Positions 1 to 10,983 of a stretch of 64,000 nucleotides of DNA are shown here, one piece after another (the first letter of the stretch is position 1; each line of letters begins with the position of its first letter). The notes under the pieces are model-generated. The model was not told the origin of the DNA. It did no database searches and worked only from the letters and a program-made list of their open reading frames with translations. Both the position numbers and the translations under genes were made by a program. The DNA comes from Ascoidea asiatica (taxonomy: Eukaryota; Ascomycota; Saccharomycetes; Ascoideales; Ascoideaceae). The stretch spans positions 756,593 through 820,592 of the forward strand of contig BCKQ01000005.1 in NCBI GenBank assembly GCA_001600695.1. The letters are read 5' to 3'.

Positions 1-648
1 ATAAATATAATTTTAAATGAAAATGAAATAAAAATTCTAAAGATATAACTTGAGATATTTAGATGTTTAATCAACGCATTCAACAAAAAAATCTGTAAGC
101 TTTTAGACTATACGTAGAAATGAACTTGATATAATCTAGGTAGAACAATGCTCTAACTCGAACCCAAAAAGAAAATAAGATAACTGAAGTAAAAAACAAT
201 CAGATTGAATAATTCAAATTATCTAATTTTCGAAGTCCCCAAATCTAGGGCTTTAATATGTATCGTGATTATAGCTGTACTGTGACTGTTTTTTCTATAA
301 TTGAAAAAGTTTGAAGAGCGATAAGGATGCTTGAGTGATTACCATTACGTTATGAGCACCTAAATATAGACATCACCTAGGGCTCTCCTGTGCTTGGAAC
401 TCTTGAACGCCAGTTGTTCAGTCCGCTCCCAGTGCTTGGGGATATAACAACCCAAGAAGGTTTCATGGAAAGGATTATTCCACTTAAACAGGGTTAGCAG
501 TTTTTCATTATTACATAGTTCTATCGTCCTAATGTTAGCAGGAAATTGAACTTGTTTAATTGATATATTAATTTTTGAAATATAATAAATTCAACTATTT
601 ATTTTCAACAGAATCAAATAGAAAACAGTAAGAATTAGCTAAGTCAAA
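1..648. other. 5' intergenic region and promoter of RPS24
   Basis: No coding region is visible. The stretch is AT-rich, with a GC-richer block at about 340-490. TAGGGCT occurs at 246-252 and 378-384, a word resembling the Tbf1 site. The left window edge cuts this intergenic region. Confidence 0.6.
246..384 (+). promoter_or_regulatory. Two TAGGGCT (Tbf1-like) sites upstream of RPS24
   Basis: TAGGGCT lies at 246-252 and 378-384. The second copy is in the longer word CTAGGGCTCT, which recurs on the minus strand in the promoter gap before CAF40. Tbf1 is known to bind TAGGGY-type words at ribosomal protein genes in Candida albicans. Assignment to Tbf1 here is inference. Confidence 0.35.
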
Positions 649-1630
649 ATGGTAAGTGAGAATACCAATAAATTAATCTAATTCAAATAAAATATGTTTA
701 TTCTAAAATGGCTAGTCAAATCGAGAACTTTATTAAAGATGGAAAGAAATACATTAAAATCCAATTCAGATATTAGGAAAGTAAAAAAAAAATTGTCCAA
801 TATTGATACTCAATGAGAAACCTTCAAAATGAATATATCTATTTTATCATTTACAGGAAATTAGAAATTAAAAGGACTTTAAGATGAGAATACTGAGAAA
901 ATGGAGTTTGGATATTTTAAGTAATACAATTGAAATACTTATAAATGATATTATTGCATTTACGTAAGAAAAAAAAATTAAATTTTTGTTTCAAAATCTT
1001 TATTGTTAATCTATTAGAGGCTTCAGATTAAAGGTATATTTTTAAATAAAATATAAATGAAATATTTCAATTCTTCTTCTCCAAAATATTTTTTAAAGAA
1101 ATTAATAATATCAATACTTCTACTCGTACAATAAACCAATGATTTATTTGGAAAAGGCTCATTTTTATTTTTTTTTCTTTCATTCAATTAAGTTATTAAT
1201 TACTAACGTTTATATTATATTATAGAGTGAAGCAGTTACAATCAGAACAAGAAAAGTTATTTCTAATCCATTATTAGCTAGACGTCAATTTGTTATTGAT
1301 GTTTTACATCCAAATCGTCCAAATGTTTCAAAAGATGAATTACGTGAAAAATTAGCTGCTACATACAAAGCTTCAAAAGATGCTGTTTCTGTTTTCGGTT
1401 TTAGAACTCAATATGGTGGAGGAAAATCTACTGGTTTCGGTTTAGTCTATAATTCAGTTGCTGATGCCAAAAAATTTGAACCAGCTTATAGATTAGTAAG
1501 ATATGGTTTAGCTACAAAAGTTGAAAAACCTTCAAGACAACAAAGAAAACAAAGAAAGAATAGAGGTAAGAAAATCTTTGGTACTGAACAAAAACATGCC
1601 AAAAAAGTTGCTAAACGTCAACAAGATTAG
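649..1630 (+). CDS. RPS24: Ribosomal protein eS24 (RPS24), spliced
   Basis: Small-subunit cytosolic ribosomal protein. Exon 1 is only the start codon (649-651). A donor GTAAGT follows at 652, a branch point TACTAAC is at 1201-1207, and the acceptor TATAG ends at 1225. Exon 2 is 1226-1630. The product is 135 aa, the same length as the S. cerevisiae protein. It begins [16 protein letters not shown] and contains the family block [12 protein letters not shown], then a basic tail. The start codon isolated in its own exon is typical of yeast ribosomal protein genes. In S. cerevisiae RPS24A lies near VTC1 and TDA2, which are here 13 kb to the right, perhaps a loosened ancestral block. Confidence 0.97.
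652..1225 (+). other. RPS24 intron (574 nt)
   Basis: Canonical GTAAGT donor, TACTAAC branch point 18 nt before the TATAG acceptor. The interior is AT-rich. I looked for a box C/D snoRNA and saw no convincing C and D boxes at the right spacing. The length is about six times that of the non-ribosomal introns in the window. Confidence 0.9.
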
Positions 1631-2082
1631 ATTTGATATCTGTCATATAATTTTTTTCAAAAATTGGCTTAAATTAATAAACATGTATCGTATGTATTAT
1701 ATCTACTTGTAGCTCTTATTCTTATTTTGTAGAACAATAATTTACCCTATATGTAGCGTATAAGTCAATTAGATTATCTTTTATCATTGAGAAATTGTTT
1801 TGTGGAATTGCTTGATTTTACATTATTTTGAACGGGCACCAAATTTAGTTGGTTCTACCGCCTGTAAAGATGATTGTAACTTCAGAAGACAATTTCCTAA
1901 TAGTAATTGGGTAAGTTGCTCTTAAAGCATAATATTTTTGCTTATCATACTGTTCAATAACGATCAGAACATCTTTATTTACAATAAAAGAAAAATATAA
2001 CTGCATTTCGAAATCGAGCTTTTGATTGAAATGATTTTTGATTTGATTTGAACACAATAAAAAAAGTATCCAAAAATTCTCA
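1631..2082. other. Intergenic, RPS24 3' end to next gene
   Basis: AT-rich. It must hold the RPS24 terminator and the promoter of the 303-aa gene. No RNA gene or motif recognised. Confidence 0.5.
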
Positions 2083-2994
2083 ATGGAAGTTGTTACCTGC
2101 GTTATCGCTGCTGTTTTTGGGTCTATTGCTTTATTTAAAGGTGTAAATGAATCAATAAAATTTGCTAAAGTAAAAAGGATTGAATTCAAAGGTAATTTCA
2201 AAAAAGATATACTAGAAACAAAGCAATATAGTCAGAAAGGTATTAAAACATACTTTTTTAAAAAGGAGAAAGAATATAATGAAGGAAGTTGTTATTACTA
2301 TAGAAATGTTATAAATATATGGGATGTATCAAATAATCAAATTCCTAAAGTTAAATATAAGATTGTACCAAATGGAGGTATTAAAAAAAAAAACTGGATC
2401 TTAGTTAGAAACAACGATAACAATATACATAACTCAAAAGAAATATGTGAAATATATTTAGGATGCGAGGTCATCATGAAGCTTCCTAAAATACTTTATA
2501 AAAGAGTAGATAATGTAGAAGTTCAAACTTTTGATAATAATCATCAGTCCGAACTAAATAGTAAACTTTTTTTTGATTGTAAAGAAATAGGATACGAAAG
2601 AAGAATTCAATGTGATATCAATCTAAAATATCAAATAACAAAAAGGATGGTTGATTTTTCCATAAATAATGAGGAAAATAAATCGAAAAAAGAAGGAACT
2701 ATCAAATATTATTGGATAAATCACAATAAAATAGGATACCTTCAAAGAATTAAAACTGCTGACAATACTTATGAAGAGGTGTATGAAAGAATAGCTGTTG
2801 TTGAAAGTCATGATGAATCTAAAATTGATTATAAAATTAGATTATTTGATAATGCTTGTGATGAATCTGTAATCTTAGCCAGTTGTTTTATTCAAATTAT
2901 GAATGCATGGGATAAAAGAAAAATGTTATCAGCAGCTATTCAGAAAAAAAAGAATACTTTTTTAAGAAAATTAGTAAAGAATTTCAGATCATGA
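2083..2994 (+). CDS. Hypothetical protein, N-terminal membrane anchor, possible tubby/LURP-like C-terminus
   Basis: 303 aa, not recognised. Residues about 4-22 are hydrophobic (VVTCVIAAVFGSIALFKGV) and could be a membrane anchor or signal anchor. The rest is basic and rich in Lys, Asn and Ile. The C-terminal half has alternating Trp/Tyr strands (IKYYWINHNKIGYLQRI) followed by a hydrophobic helix (DESVILASCFIQIMNAWDKR). That arrangement recalls the tubby C-terminal/LURP-one fold of uncharacterised fungal proteins, but this is only a resemblance by eye. It lies alone between two ribosomal protein genes and uses ordinary AT-rich codons. The start is the first in-frame ATG. Confidence 0.7.
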   Translation: MEVVTCVIAAVFGSIALFKGVNESIKFAKVKRIEFKGNFKKDILETKQYSQKGIKTYFFKKEKEYNEGSCYYYRNVINIWDVSNNQIPKVKYKIVPNGGIKKKNWILVRNNDNNIHNSKEICEIYLGCEVIMKLPKILYKRVDNVEVQTFDNNHQSELNSKLFFDCKEIGYERRIQCDINLKYQITKRMVDFSINNEENKSKKEGTIKYYWINHNKIGYLQRIKTADNTYEEVYERIAVVESHDESKIDYKIRLFDNACDESVILASCFIQIMNAWDKRKMLSAAIQKKKNTFLRKLVKNFRS

Positions 2995-3587
2995 AAAAAA
3001 ATTGAGCTTTAACGAATATTTTTCCTTTAAGATACAAAATTTCAAACTATTTTTGAATTCGGTCTTCAAATTGCCATTCCTATTTTTGAAAATCTAGAAT
3101 TTGGTTATTCAGTATTAAAACAATAGAGACAAATTATTGAGTCCTAAATATTTACTACCAATAAACAAGAAAGTCAGGCCAATATAAGGGCTTTAAAAAA
3201 TGTATGTATAATATATATAGGTCACACTATATTAGATAGGGCTATTATATTAATGTTTGCATTTAGTGCTCAGTACAACTGTAGTAAGCTCATAACCCAT
3301 TTTTATAAATTGTAATCTCAATTAATCGTGAGACATGTGATGTATATTACCTTCTGGAAAAACCAAAATTTGAAAAACGAAGGGCTTATCCATGTGACCT
3401 GTTTTACCTGGTAAAGCCCAACCTCCATTATAATGCCTTGTCTGTTCGTATGCCTTGATTACAGAGCGAGAATCGAGCATTGCAATATTTGTAAAATCAA
3501 TATATCAAATTTCAATATTAAACAACAAGCTAATTAAGATTAATTTGGAAAAGAATTAGAAAATAATAATAAAATAAATATATCAAA
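2995..3587. other. Intergenic and promoter of RPS13
   Basis: AT-rich flanks with a GC-richer core at about 3290-3480. TAGGGCT is at 3237-3243, and related AAGGGCTT words are at about 3187 and 3382. A CCATGTGACC word, close to an E-box, lies at about 3390. Probably ribosomal-protein promoter elements. Confidence 0.5.
3237..3243 (+). promoter_or_regulatory. TAGGGCT (Tbf1-like) site upstream of RPS13
   Basis: Same heptamer as in the RPS24 promoter, here about 345 bp before the RPS13 start. Tbf1 assignment is inference from known CUG-clade ribosomal-protein promoters. Confidence 0.3.
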
Positions 3588-4622
3588 ATGGGTCGTATGC
3601 ACAGTTCCGTATGTGATTAAGAAAGATTTTTCATTAGATTGTTAATATAGGTAGAAAAAGAACAAACTAAAGAAGATTCGTAATAATATTCAGTGAAATG
3701 AAAAATCAGGGAAATATTTAACAAACTGTCAATAATATAAGAATTGAGAATATTGAAAAGTGAAAAGTTTGCACTAATAGAGATATGGCAGAAGAAATAA
3801 AAGAAAAAAGGAGAATCAACTCAAAAATTTGAATTGTAGATTTTCAAAGATTGAAAGTAAAAATTATTTTTCAATAATTTGACTTTGAGTCTATTAAATT
3901 CGCTTTTTTCATATATTTTTTATGATTTATTTCAAAAGAAATTTTGGGATGGCAGTTTGAAAATTGGTTTGATAAATTTAAAATTTTTACGTCTGTTCTA
4001 AAAACCTCAAAATCTTAAGATTTATTTTCTCAATGATATCAGTAATAAACGGAAATAGATCAATCTGGTCTTATTTTCAAGGTCTATTATTTATTTATTT
4101 TCTACCTATAAAAATATTTGATCTATCTATGATATCCTAATTTTATGAATTTTCAAAAATACTAACTAACTTTTTCAATTTTTATAGGGTAAAGGTATTT
4201 CATCCTCAGCCATTCCTTACTCAAGAAATGCACCATCATGGTTCAAATTATCTTCTGATTCAGTTGTTGAACAAATTATCAAATACGCCAGAAAAGGTTT
4301 AACTCCTTCCCAAATTGGTGTTATTTTAAGAGATGCTCATGGTGTTTCTCAAACCAAAGTTATCACTGGTAACAAAGTTTTAAGAATTTTGAAATCAAAT
4401 GGTTTAGCTCCAGAAATTCCAGAAGATTTATATTATTTAATCAAAAAAGCCGTTTCTGTTAGAAAACATTTAGACAGGAATAGAAAAGATAAAGATTCAA
4501 AATTCAGATTAATTTTAATTGAATCAAGAATTCACAGATTAGCTCGTTATTACAGAACTGTCTCTGTTTTACCACCAAATTGGAAATATGAATCAGCTAC
4601 TGCTTCTGCTTTAGTTAATTAA
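3588..4622 (+). CDS. RPS13: Ribosomal protein uS15 (RPS13), spliced
   Basis: Small-subunit cytosolic ribosomal protein. Exon 1 is 3588-3608 (MGRMHSS). The intron runs 3609-4187, with donor GTATGT, branch point TACTAAC at 4160-4166 and acceptor TATAG. Exon 2 is 4188-4622. The spliced product is 151 aa, the family length. It reads [21 protein letters not shown] after the junction and ends in [14 protein letters not shown], as in other yeasts. The family signature [20 protein letters not shown] is intact. Confidence 0.98.
3609..4187 (+). other. RPS13 intron (579 nt)
   Basis: Canonical splice signals. AT-rich interior with no recognised snoRNA. Its length is almost identical to that of the RPS24 intron. 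Confidence 0.9.
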
Positions 4623-5099
4623 ATGAAGTTTATTTTCTTGATTTTTATATAATTATAATGTAATAAATTCTTATTGTCTCCATAAAAAGCTTCTATAAAA
4701 AATTTTGAAGACAAAAAACTAATCTTTTTCTTGTCTTAAACTTGTTAACTCTTTCTGATACGAACAAAAATTAGTAAAATTTTTTGTTATGTATCAATGT
4801 TTTAAAATTTTTTAGATATGATTTAAATGTTTTCAAAAAAAAATCTAATTTATTCACAAACTTTTATTTTCCATTTCAAGTTAATGTAGACAAAATCTCA
4901 ATTTCTCAGTGTACTGCGGAATCATCTTTTAGCAAAATTGAGAAGTATTTAATTGAATACTAAATAGAAAACTAAACTAGCAACCCATACCTTGTTATGC
5001 TACATCAAATAGTCAATCTATAAAAAATAAAAAGGTTCAAATATTTCAAACATTGAGTTTATATTGAAATAATTTTTTCATCTAACTTTCCTAAAGAAT
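4623..5099. other. Intergenic, RPS13 to TDA10
   Basis: AT-rich tandem intergenic region. Nothing recognised in it. Confidence 0.5.
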
Positions 5100-5981
5100 A
5101 TGAGTATTGAGATTTCTTCAAAGTATTTAATAGAAATTATAGAGAAATGGAATTTTACAAATAGTCCTTTAATCACTGGGGTAATGGGCCCTCAAGGTTC
5201 AGGAAAAACATATGTCACTTCTAATATTTGCAAACAATTATCAAAAAAATATGAAAATTTAAATATAGTTAGTATTTCAAGTGATGATTTTTATTTAACT
5301 CATGAAGAACAAAATAATTTGGAAAATTTACTTTTGAACAACAAGCTTATCACTTCTGGAAGAGGATTACCAGGCACTCATGATCTTAAACTTTTAAATA
5401 CTATATTCAATAATGTGTTAGAAAAAAAAATTGATTATGAAATTCCTACTTATGACAAATCAAAATTTAATGGGAAAGGCGACAGAACAGACAAGAAATA
5501 TTGGTTAAAAATTCAGAAGAAGCCAATTGATATTCTTTTATTTGATGGTTGGTTTAATGGTTTCATGCCTATTGAACCTCAAAAAGATTTGAAAAAATTG
5601 TTTGAATCTTTTGATAAATCTACAATGATGAAACTGCTTTCTTTTGAAGATGAGATAATACCAATAAATAATTACTTGAAAAAATATGTTCCAATATGGA
5701 ATACTTTTAATCATTTTATTTTTTTTGATTCTTCAATACAAAATATATATAATTGGAGGATAGAGCAAGAGCATAATTTAATAAAGGAGAAAGGTATTGG
5801 AATGACAGATAATGAAGTCATTAAATTTGTTGAAAGATATATTCCTGTTTATTTGTTGTATTATGAAGACTTGAAAAAAAATGGGTTTTTCAGTTATGGA
5901 ACTACAATTTCAAATCTACAGATTGAAATTGATCAGTCAAGAAAAGTGATTGGTCATAAAATACTTCCAAGGGCTATTTGA
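5100..5981 (+). CDS. TDA10: P-loop kinase-like ATPase, TDA10 family
   Basis: 293 aa (S. cerevisiae Tda10/YGR205W is 290). This is the glycerate-kinase/uridine-kinase-like P-loop fold; the physiological substrate is not established. The Walker A motif GPQGSGKT is at residues 30-37. The family blocks ISSDDFYLTHEEQ, GRGLPGTHDLKLL, YDKSKFNGKGDR and a Walker B-like ILLFDGWFNGF follow, then the C-terminal WRIEQEHNLI...GMTDNEV. All match the yeast protein closely. It converges tail-to-tail with RRN7 with 72 bp between them. One of the few CTG codons found in the window is codon 179 (5634-5636). Confidence 0.92.
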   Translation: MSIEISSKYLIEIIEKWNFTNSPLITGVMGPQGSGKTYVTSNICKQLSKKYENLNIVSISSDDFYLTHEEQNNLENLLLNNKLITSGRGLPGTHDLKLLNTIFNNVLEKKIDYEIPTYDKSKFNGKGDRTDKKYWLKIQKKPIDILLFDGWFNGFMPIEPQKDLKKLFESFDKSTMMKLLSFEDEIIPINNYLKKYVPIWNTFNHFIFFDSSIQNIYNWRIEQEHNLIKEKGIGMTDNEVIKFVERYIPVYLLYYEDLKKNGFFSYGTTISNLQIEIDQSRKVIGHKILPRAI

Positions 5982-6053
5982 AAGTTTATAATTTATAGAT
6001 TTACGGATTTATCAAAAAGTCAAAAATTAATGAACATAATATTTATTAAAAAA

Positions 6054-7799
6054 TCATTTAGTTAAGTGTAACAATTCTCTCTCGCACCAATTTATACATA
6101 TCTTTAATTGCTTTTCAGTTATTCCAAAGTTTATGATTAAATTATTGATTAAAACACTTTCAATTTTATCTAAATCAATTAAAGATAAATCACTTGAGTT
6201 ACTAGAATTAACCAAAGAGTTTACAAGAAATGCATATGCAGCACCTACATTTTTTATTGAGTTTACATTTTCATCGGTATCTTTGATTTCCGAATCATTG
6301 ATTTTTTCCAAATCGTCATTAGAATTTTCATTATTATCATCTAAATCATAATAATTGAAAATATCAAATAATCTTTTTTCAGAAATAGGAATTTGGTCTT
6401 GGTTAGCTGAATCTTTATTTTTTATGAAAGATGAATGAAACCAATCGAGATATTTGGTTATTTTATAATCATCCCAATCTATTATATCATTAATACTAAA
6501 ATTTGATGACAATAATGAGCCTAATAATGTTTCAAAATATTGTTCCTCATTTATATCCTTTTCAACATTTAACCTTTCAATAGTTCGAATCCAATGATCC
6601 CACCTGTAAAAATATCTGTTATTATTTATGGAAGACATTTGATCATGATGTTCTTTTAAGATCGATGAAGATTTGTTACTTTTATTGGTTTCATCAGTTT
6701 TTAATTTTAAGATTGAAAAGTATAATTTTGTAATGACTATTATAATAGAAATTAATTTAATTTCAGGAAACTTTATAAGGAATACATCAATGGAATTTCT
6801 TTTATTTTTACTACTGTTAATGTTATTATCATTTGAATTATTTATAGATAAATCAAAACTAATATTTCTTAATTGTATAAATCTTTGAACAGAAATAAAA
6901 ATCTCCGGTGGTAAAACTAATTCTTTTATGACTTTAAATAATAAAGGTTCATAATTAATCTTGAATTTATCTTTGATCTTAGTAAAATGAATAAAATTTT
7001 CTCCCATTTTATCAATCACTTTTCTTACATGAAAGTAAAAATCTCCTTTTAATGGTGGACGCATAGGTTCAAATATAGGAGAATAATGATTTGCTAACCT
7101 TTGCTTATATTTTGATGGAATCAAAAATGATACCTTCATATAAGGTATTTTATTAGTAGAACACCATCGAATGAAATCTATAGAATATATTGGATATTGC
7201 AAATACAAACAAGCCAAATAACATAATACTATAGAATGAATTAATGGAATTCTATAATTGAAAACTTTTTTTCCATTTACATTTTTACTTTTCATATATT
7301 CTCCATCAGTATTTATAGTTACATCAGTCTCATAGCTTTTTTCTGTATCATTTTCTTGAGTATCAGAACCAGCATAATTATTACCTTCTTCTCCACTTTT
7401 GAAATCATAATTAGAAACCAAATAAATGGTCCAAAGTTCTTTTACAGTGTCTTCAAAAATAACTGGAAGACCTTTTTCTTTAATTAACCAATGTACCTGG
7501 GCCTTTAAAACACATTGATAGCATTTTAAGAATAATTGCCTTCCTTGAGATCCATACAATTTGCTATCCTGAGAAGCATGAAATGAACTCTGTTGAGAAA
7601 AGGATTTGGTGGTTGAATTAGGAAGTCTTAATCTTCTGGTCGGAGCAAAATTTGCTTGATCGTCATCATCATTAACTTCAACATCACCATCCATAACATG
7701 GCCAAACTGGCAAACTCTTCTTCCATCAAAAGCCCTCCATAATCTTGAACCACAATTGTCTGTTCCACAAATTGGTCCTCTGGTCCAGACTCTGCTCAT
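6054..7799 (-). CDS. RRN7: RNA polymerase I core factor subunit RRN7 (TFIIB-like)
   Basis: 581 aa. Rrn7 with Rrn6 and Rrn11 forms core factor, which recruits RNA polymerase I to the rDNA promoter in the nucleolus. The N-terminus has the zinc ribbon of the TAF1B/Rrn7 family. RGPICGTDNC is followed by a second pair in CQFGH, giving putative ligands C11, C16, C30 and H34. The following region corresponds to the cyclin folds. I start at the ATG at 7799 (MSRVWTRGPICG), which lines up with the S. cerevisiae N-terminus; the frame is open further upstream but has no better ATG. An Asn/Ser-rich insert lies near residues 325-340. It diverges from SWS2. Confidence 0.93.
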   Translation of the reverse strand: MSRVWTRGPICGTDNCGSRLWRAFDGRRVCQFGHVMDGDVEVNDDDDQANFAPTRRLRLPNSTTKSFSQQSSFHASQDSKLYGSQGRQLFLKCYQCVLKAQVHWLIKEKGLPVIFEDTVKELWTIYLVSNYDFKSGEEGNNYAGSDTQENDTEKSYETDVTINTDGEYMKSKNVNGKKVFNYRIPLIHSIVLCYLACLYLQYPIYSIDFIRWCSTNKIPYMKVSFLIPSKYKQRLANHYSPIFEPMRPPLKGDFYFHVRKVIDKMGENFIHFTKIKDKFKINYEPLLFKVIKELVLPPEIFISVQRFIQLRNISFDLSINNSNDNNINSSKNKRNSIDVFLIKFPEIKLISIIIVITKLYFSILKLKTDETNKSNKSSSILKEHHDQMSSINNNRYFYRWDHWIRTIERLNVEKDINEEQYFETLLGSLLSSNFSINDIIDWDDYKITKYLDWFHSSFIKNKDSANQDQIPISEKRLFDIFNYYDLDDNNENSNDDLEKINDSEIKDTDENVNSIKNVGAAYAFLVNSLVNSSNSSDLSLIDLDKIESVLINNLIINFGITEKQLKICINWCERELLHLTK

Positions 7800-8175
7800 T
7801 ACGAAGATCAAGCCATTTAATTTTATCACTTTTCAAAACAACAAACTCAGATTACAAAAACAAGCTCTTAAGTAAAAAATGTTTCTGAAAACTCTCAAGA
7901 ATTGTCGTCATTTCGAGACACAAAGAAGGAAAAGAGGATTATTTATTTAAAAATAAATGAGTTATAGAAGTCACGTGACACGTTTAACGCTGAAACCCAT
8001 TATCTTAACATTTACATTACTCGGAAATATTGAAAAATCAAACCCCAAGAGTAATTAAAATGATGAAAATGATAAATATTTGACGATTAGTTTATAAACT
8101 TTTGGCCTTTTCATTGAAGAAAATCATTTGATATTACAAGTCCACTAATTTTGAAACTCAATAGAAAAAATTGAA
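7800..8175. other. Divergent promoter region RRN7/SWS2
   Basis: Short shared promoter with a palindromic GTCACGTGAC at 7970-7979. Otherwise AT-rich. Confidence 0.55.
7970..7979. promoter_or_regulatory. Palindromic E-box GTCACGTGAC (Cbf1-type)
   Basis: Perfect 10-bp palindrome with a CACGTG core between two divergent ribosome-related genes. Cbf1 binds TCACGTGA in yeasts. The assignment is by motif only. Confidence 0.5.
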
Positions 8176-8705
8176 ATGGTCGTGCATATTTTAGGTAAAG
8201 CTATATCTGGGGAACTTCCTGTAAATGTAAGTTTCATTTTTGTTCAATATTGAAAAATTTTGAGTGATTATATTTATTTATCTAAATACTAATTCGAATT
8301 TAAATTTCAATACAGTTTGCATTAAGTAAGAAAATATATGGATTATGCAAATACGACGTGGAAAGAATATGTTCAAAACTTGGGCTTTACCCAAAAATGA
8401 GAATGCATCAGTTAACTGAGCAGCATGTTATGTTAATTACAAAAGAATTATCTGATTTAGAAATTGAAGGTGCCAAATTGGCAGCCATTAGAGCAAATAT
8501 ATCATTCAAAAAGAAGATAAACTCATATGCTGGTGTAAGACACGCACTTAGATTACCTGTTCGTGGACAAGGAACTAGAAATAATGCCAAAACTGCCAAG
8601 AAATTAAACAGAATTAATAGAAGATGTATGTCGACAATGTCTACTATATCTACTAATTTTCAACAGTCCCCATCAATATTTAATATTATTTTTGGATTTG
8701 ATTGA
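8176..8705 (+). CDS. SWS2: Mitochondrial ribosomal protein uS13m (SWS2), spliced
   Basis: Mitochondrial small-subunit ribosomal protein of the S13 family. Exon 1 is 8176-8226 ([17 protein letters not shown]). The intron is 8227-8315, with donor GTAAGT, branch TACTAAT at 8287-8293 and acceptor TACAG. Exon 2 is 8316-8705. The product is 145 aa, against 143 in S. cerevisiae. Landmarks are [29 protein letters not shown] and the RNA-binding [17 protein letters not shown]. The C-terminus ([10 protein letters not shown]) also matches the yeast protein. No separate presequence is apparent, as in the S. cerevisiae protein. Confidence 0.95.
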
Positions 8706-8832
8706 ATTAAAAGGGTTTTGTTATAAGCATTAAACCTTATGTATAAATATCCTTTTTACTGCTGTATATATTGAATTAAATCTTGCCAGTATATTAGATA
8801 AACTTATATATAATAAAAATAATATCTATTTA

Positions 8833-10983
8833 CTATTTAAAATTTCTTTTCTTTTTTTTGGTAGCTTTAGAGTCCTCAAACCATGTACGTTTAGGTCTTG
8901 ATTTTATCTCCTTTTTGTATTTAAGTAAATTTTCTCCTCTTTGAAGATCTCTTTCTGCTTGAAGAATTTCCTTTTCTTCTTTTTCTTCTACTAGAATTTC
9001 ACTGATAGTTTCTTCTTTATCCACAATAACTTTATTTATCTTTTGAACCTTAGTCCAATCAACATTTCTAGTTAGTGCTTGATTTCCAGCGTCATCTGCT
9101 ACATTCTTACTTTCCTGTTTCTTTTTCTTTGCTTTTTTAGTTGCAATTGATCTATCTTCAATTCCCTTAATAGCTTCTTTTACAACTGAACGATCATTTG
9201 AGCTTTCCCCTACAAAAGAAATAGATCTTCCCTCACGACCTGCTCTTGCAGTTCTACCAACTCTATGAATATATATTTCATAACTTTTTGGCATATCATA
9301 ATTTATAACATATTCAATTTTTGGAATATCAATACCTCTTGCTGCAACATCAGTACATATTAATGTTGGAATTACTAATTTTTTGAAATCAGTAACATTT
9401 TTTATACGTTGTTCTTGACTTAACGAACCATGTAATTCAGAAACTTTCATACCAAGTAATCCAAGAATTATTCTTAATTTATGTGCAGTTTCTTTTCTAG
9501 CAACAAAAACTGCAATTCTATTTAATTGTTTAGGATCAATGTCTTTAAGAACATTGAAAAGAATAGCGGGCTTTAAAATTTCTCTATTTCTAATTCGAAC
9601 AAATTCTTGAACTAATTTTGAAGAAGCTTGCTTTGGAGGATTAATCATAATTCTAACAGGTTTCCTTAATGATAACTGAATCAAATCCTTAATTTTTGAA
9701 TTCATCGTAGCAGAAAATAAAAGTGTTTGTCTTTTAGATGGTAATAAAGATAAAATTTCTGTAAGTTCATTTTGAAATCCTTCTTCTAACATTCTATCTG
9801 CTTCATCAACAATTAAAATTTCCACATTATCAACATTGAAAGATGAGGAATTTCTTATATGATCAATTATTCTACCAGGTGTTGCTATAACTATATCTGG
9901 TCTTTTTCGAAGTTCTTGTTCTTGTTGTCTAAGGTTTAAACCACCAACTGCTAATCCAAATGTTAATGAACTAGTAAAACGAGTAAGTTTATTACCAACA
10001 TCAGCAACTTGAATTGCTAATTCTCTAGTAGGAGCTAAAACTACAACTCGAGTCATTGGAATTCTTGAATTTTTAAATAATAATCTTTCGATAACAGGAA
10101 TAAGATATGCAGCAGTTTTACCTGAACCGGTTACAGCACCTGCAACAATATCTTTACCCATTAATGCTATAGGTATTGCAGCAGATTGAATAGGAGTAGG
10201 AGAACCATATCCTAATGCAGATATTCCCTTCAACAAAGGACGTGATAAAGACAATGAATTGAAGTCCTTATGAGCTTGGTTTTGAGTTATTGAAGTTTCC
10301 TCCTCTGCTGCAAAAAATTTGGCAACTTCTTCTGGAGAATCTTCATCAACCTTTATGGTTGAAACTTTTCCTAAACTTTCAAATCCTTTTGTAACATTTT
10401 TGTCCTGTTCTTTTGAATCAGTCTTGTCTTCATCTTCTATATCACTTTCTTTTTCTTCATCATCCTCAGACTCACCACTGTCTTCATTACTATCATTGCT
10501 TTCATCACGATCAGATTCTTCTTTAATAAGTTCATCTTTTTTAACCGTAGCTTTTTTATTCTCAGTTTCGTCAACATCATCATTTATTAAATTGTTCATT
10601 AGCCCACCTTTTTGCCTTATAATTCTATCTAAATCAACTTCTTTTTTCTGAATTCCATTTTTATTATTACTTAAAGTTGGATCAAAATCCCATCCTTCCA
10701 AATCTTTTGACAAATGATCATCAAAATCTAGATTAAATAAGAAATCTGGATTTAAATCTTTTTTTGAATCTTTATCATCTTCCTCTTTGGGAATCTCCAA
10801 TTTTATCTTATTTTGTTTCTCTATTTTTTCTATTTTTTCTTTTTTATCTTTTTTGCCTTCTTTGTCTTTTTTATCTTTTTTGTTACTTTTTGAGTTCACT
10901 TTACCACCTTTTACCTTTTTCACAGAAGGAGTAATTAACTGACGAAGTTCATCAGCATAGTCATCCAATTCACTATCCGACAT
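8833..10983 (-). CDS. DRS1: DEAD-box RNA helicase DRS1 (60S ribosome assembly)
   Basis: 716 aa (S. cerevisiae 752). Nucleolar ATP-dependent RNA helicase for 27S pre-rRNA processing. An N-terminal third rich in Lys, Glu and Asp (residues 1-230) precedes the helicase core. The Q motif is around GYGSPTPIQ (258-266), Walker A AVTGSGKT is at 283-290, DEAD at 393-396, SAT at 424-426, and [13 protein letters not shown] near the C-terminal side. [13 protein letters not shown] is the Drs1 version of motif II. A basic tail ([10 protein letters not shown]) ends the protein. All catalytic motifs are intact. Confidence 0.95.
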   Translation of the reverse strand: MSDSELDDYADELRQLITPSVKKVKGGKVNSKSNKKDKKDKEGKKDKKEKIEKIEKQNKIKLEIPKEEDDKDSKKDLNPDFLFNLDFDDHLSKDLEGWDFDPTLSNNKNGIQKKEVDLDRIIRQKGGLMNNLINDDVDETENKKATVKKDELIKEESDRDESNDSNEDSGESEDDEEKESDIEDEDKTDSKEQDKNVTKGFESLGKVSTIKVDEDSPEEVAKFFAAEEETSITQNQAHKDFNSLSLSRPLLKGISALGYGSPTPIQSAAIPIALMGKDIVAGAVTGSGKTAAYLIPVIERLLFKNSRIPMTRVVVLAPTRELAIQVADVGNKLTRFTSSLTFGLAVGGLNLRQQEQELRKRPDIVIATPGRIIDHIRNSSSFNVDNVEILIVDEADRMLEEGFQNELTEILSLLPSKRQTLLFSATMNSKIKDLIQLSLRKPVRIMINPPKQASSKLVQEFVRIRNREILKPAILFNVLKDIDPKQLNRIAVFVARKETAHKLRIILGLLGMKVSELHGSLSQEQRIKNVTDFKKLVIPTLICTDVAARGIDIPKIEYVINYDMPKSYEIYIHRVGRTARAGREGRSISFVGESSNDRSVVKEAIKGIEDRSIATKKAKKKKQESKNVADDAGNQALTRNVDWTKVQKINKVIVDKEETISEILVEEKEEKEILQAERDLQRGENLLKYKKEIKSRPKRTWFEDSKATKKKKRNFK

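Noticed and set aside
1521-1712. Plus-strand open frame over the RPS24 3' end
   Set aside because: It is an out-of-frame reading of the RPS24 second exon.
1845-2201. Minus-strand open frame of 118 codons
   Set aside because: Overlaps the start of the better-supported 303-aa gene and its product shows no family features.
4030-4080. Possible box C/D snoRNA in the RPS13 intron
   Set aside because: The C-box-like ATGATAT is imperfect and no D box or terminal stem is found at the right distance.
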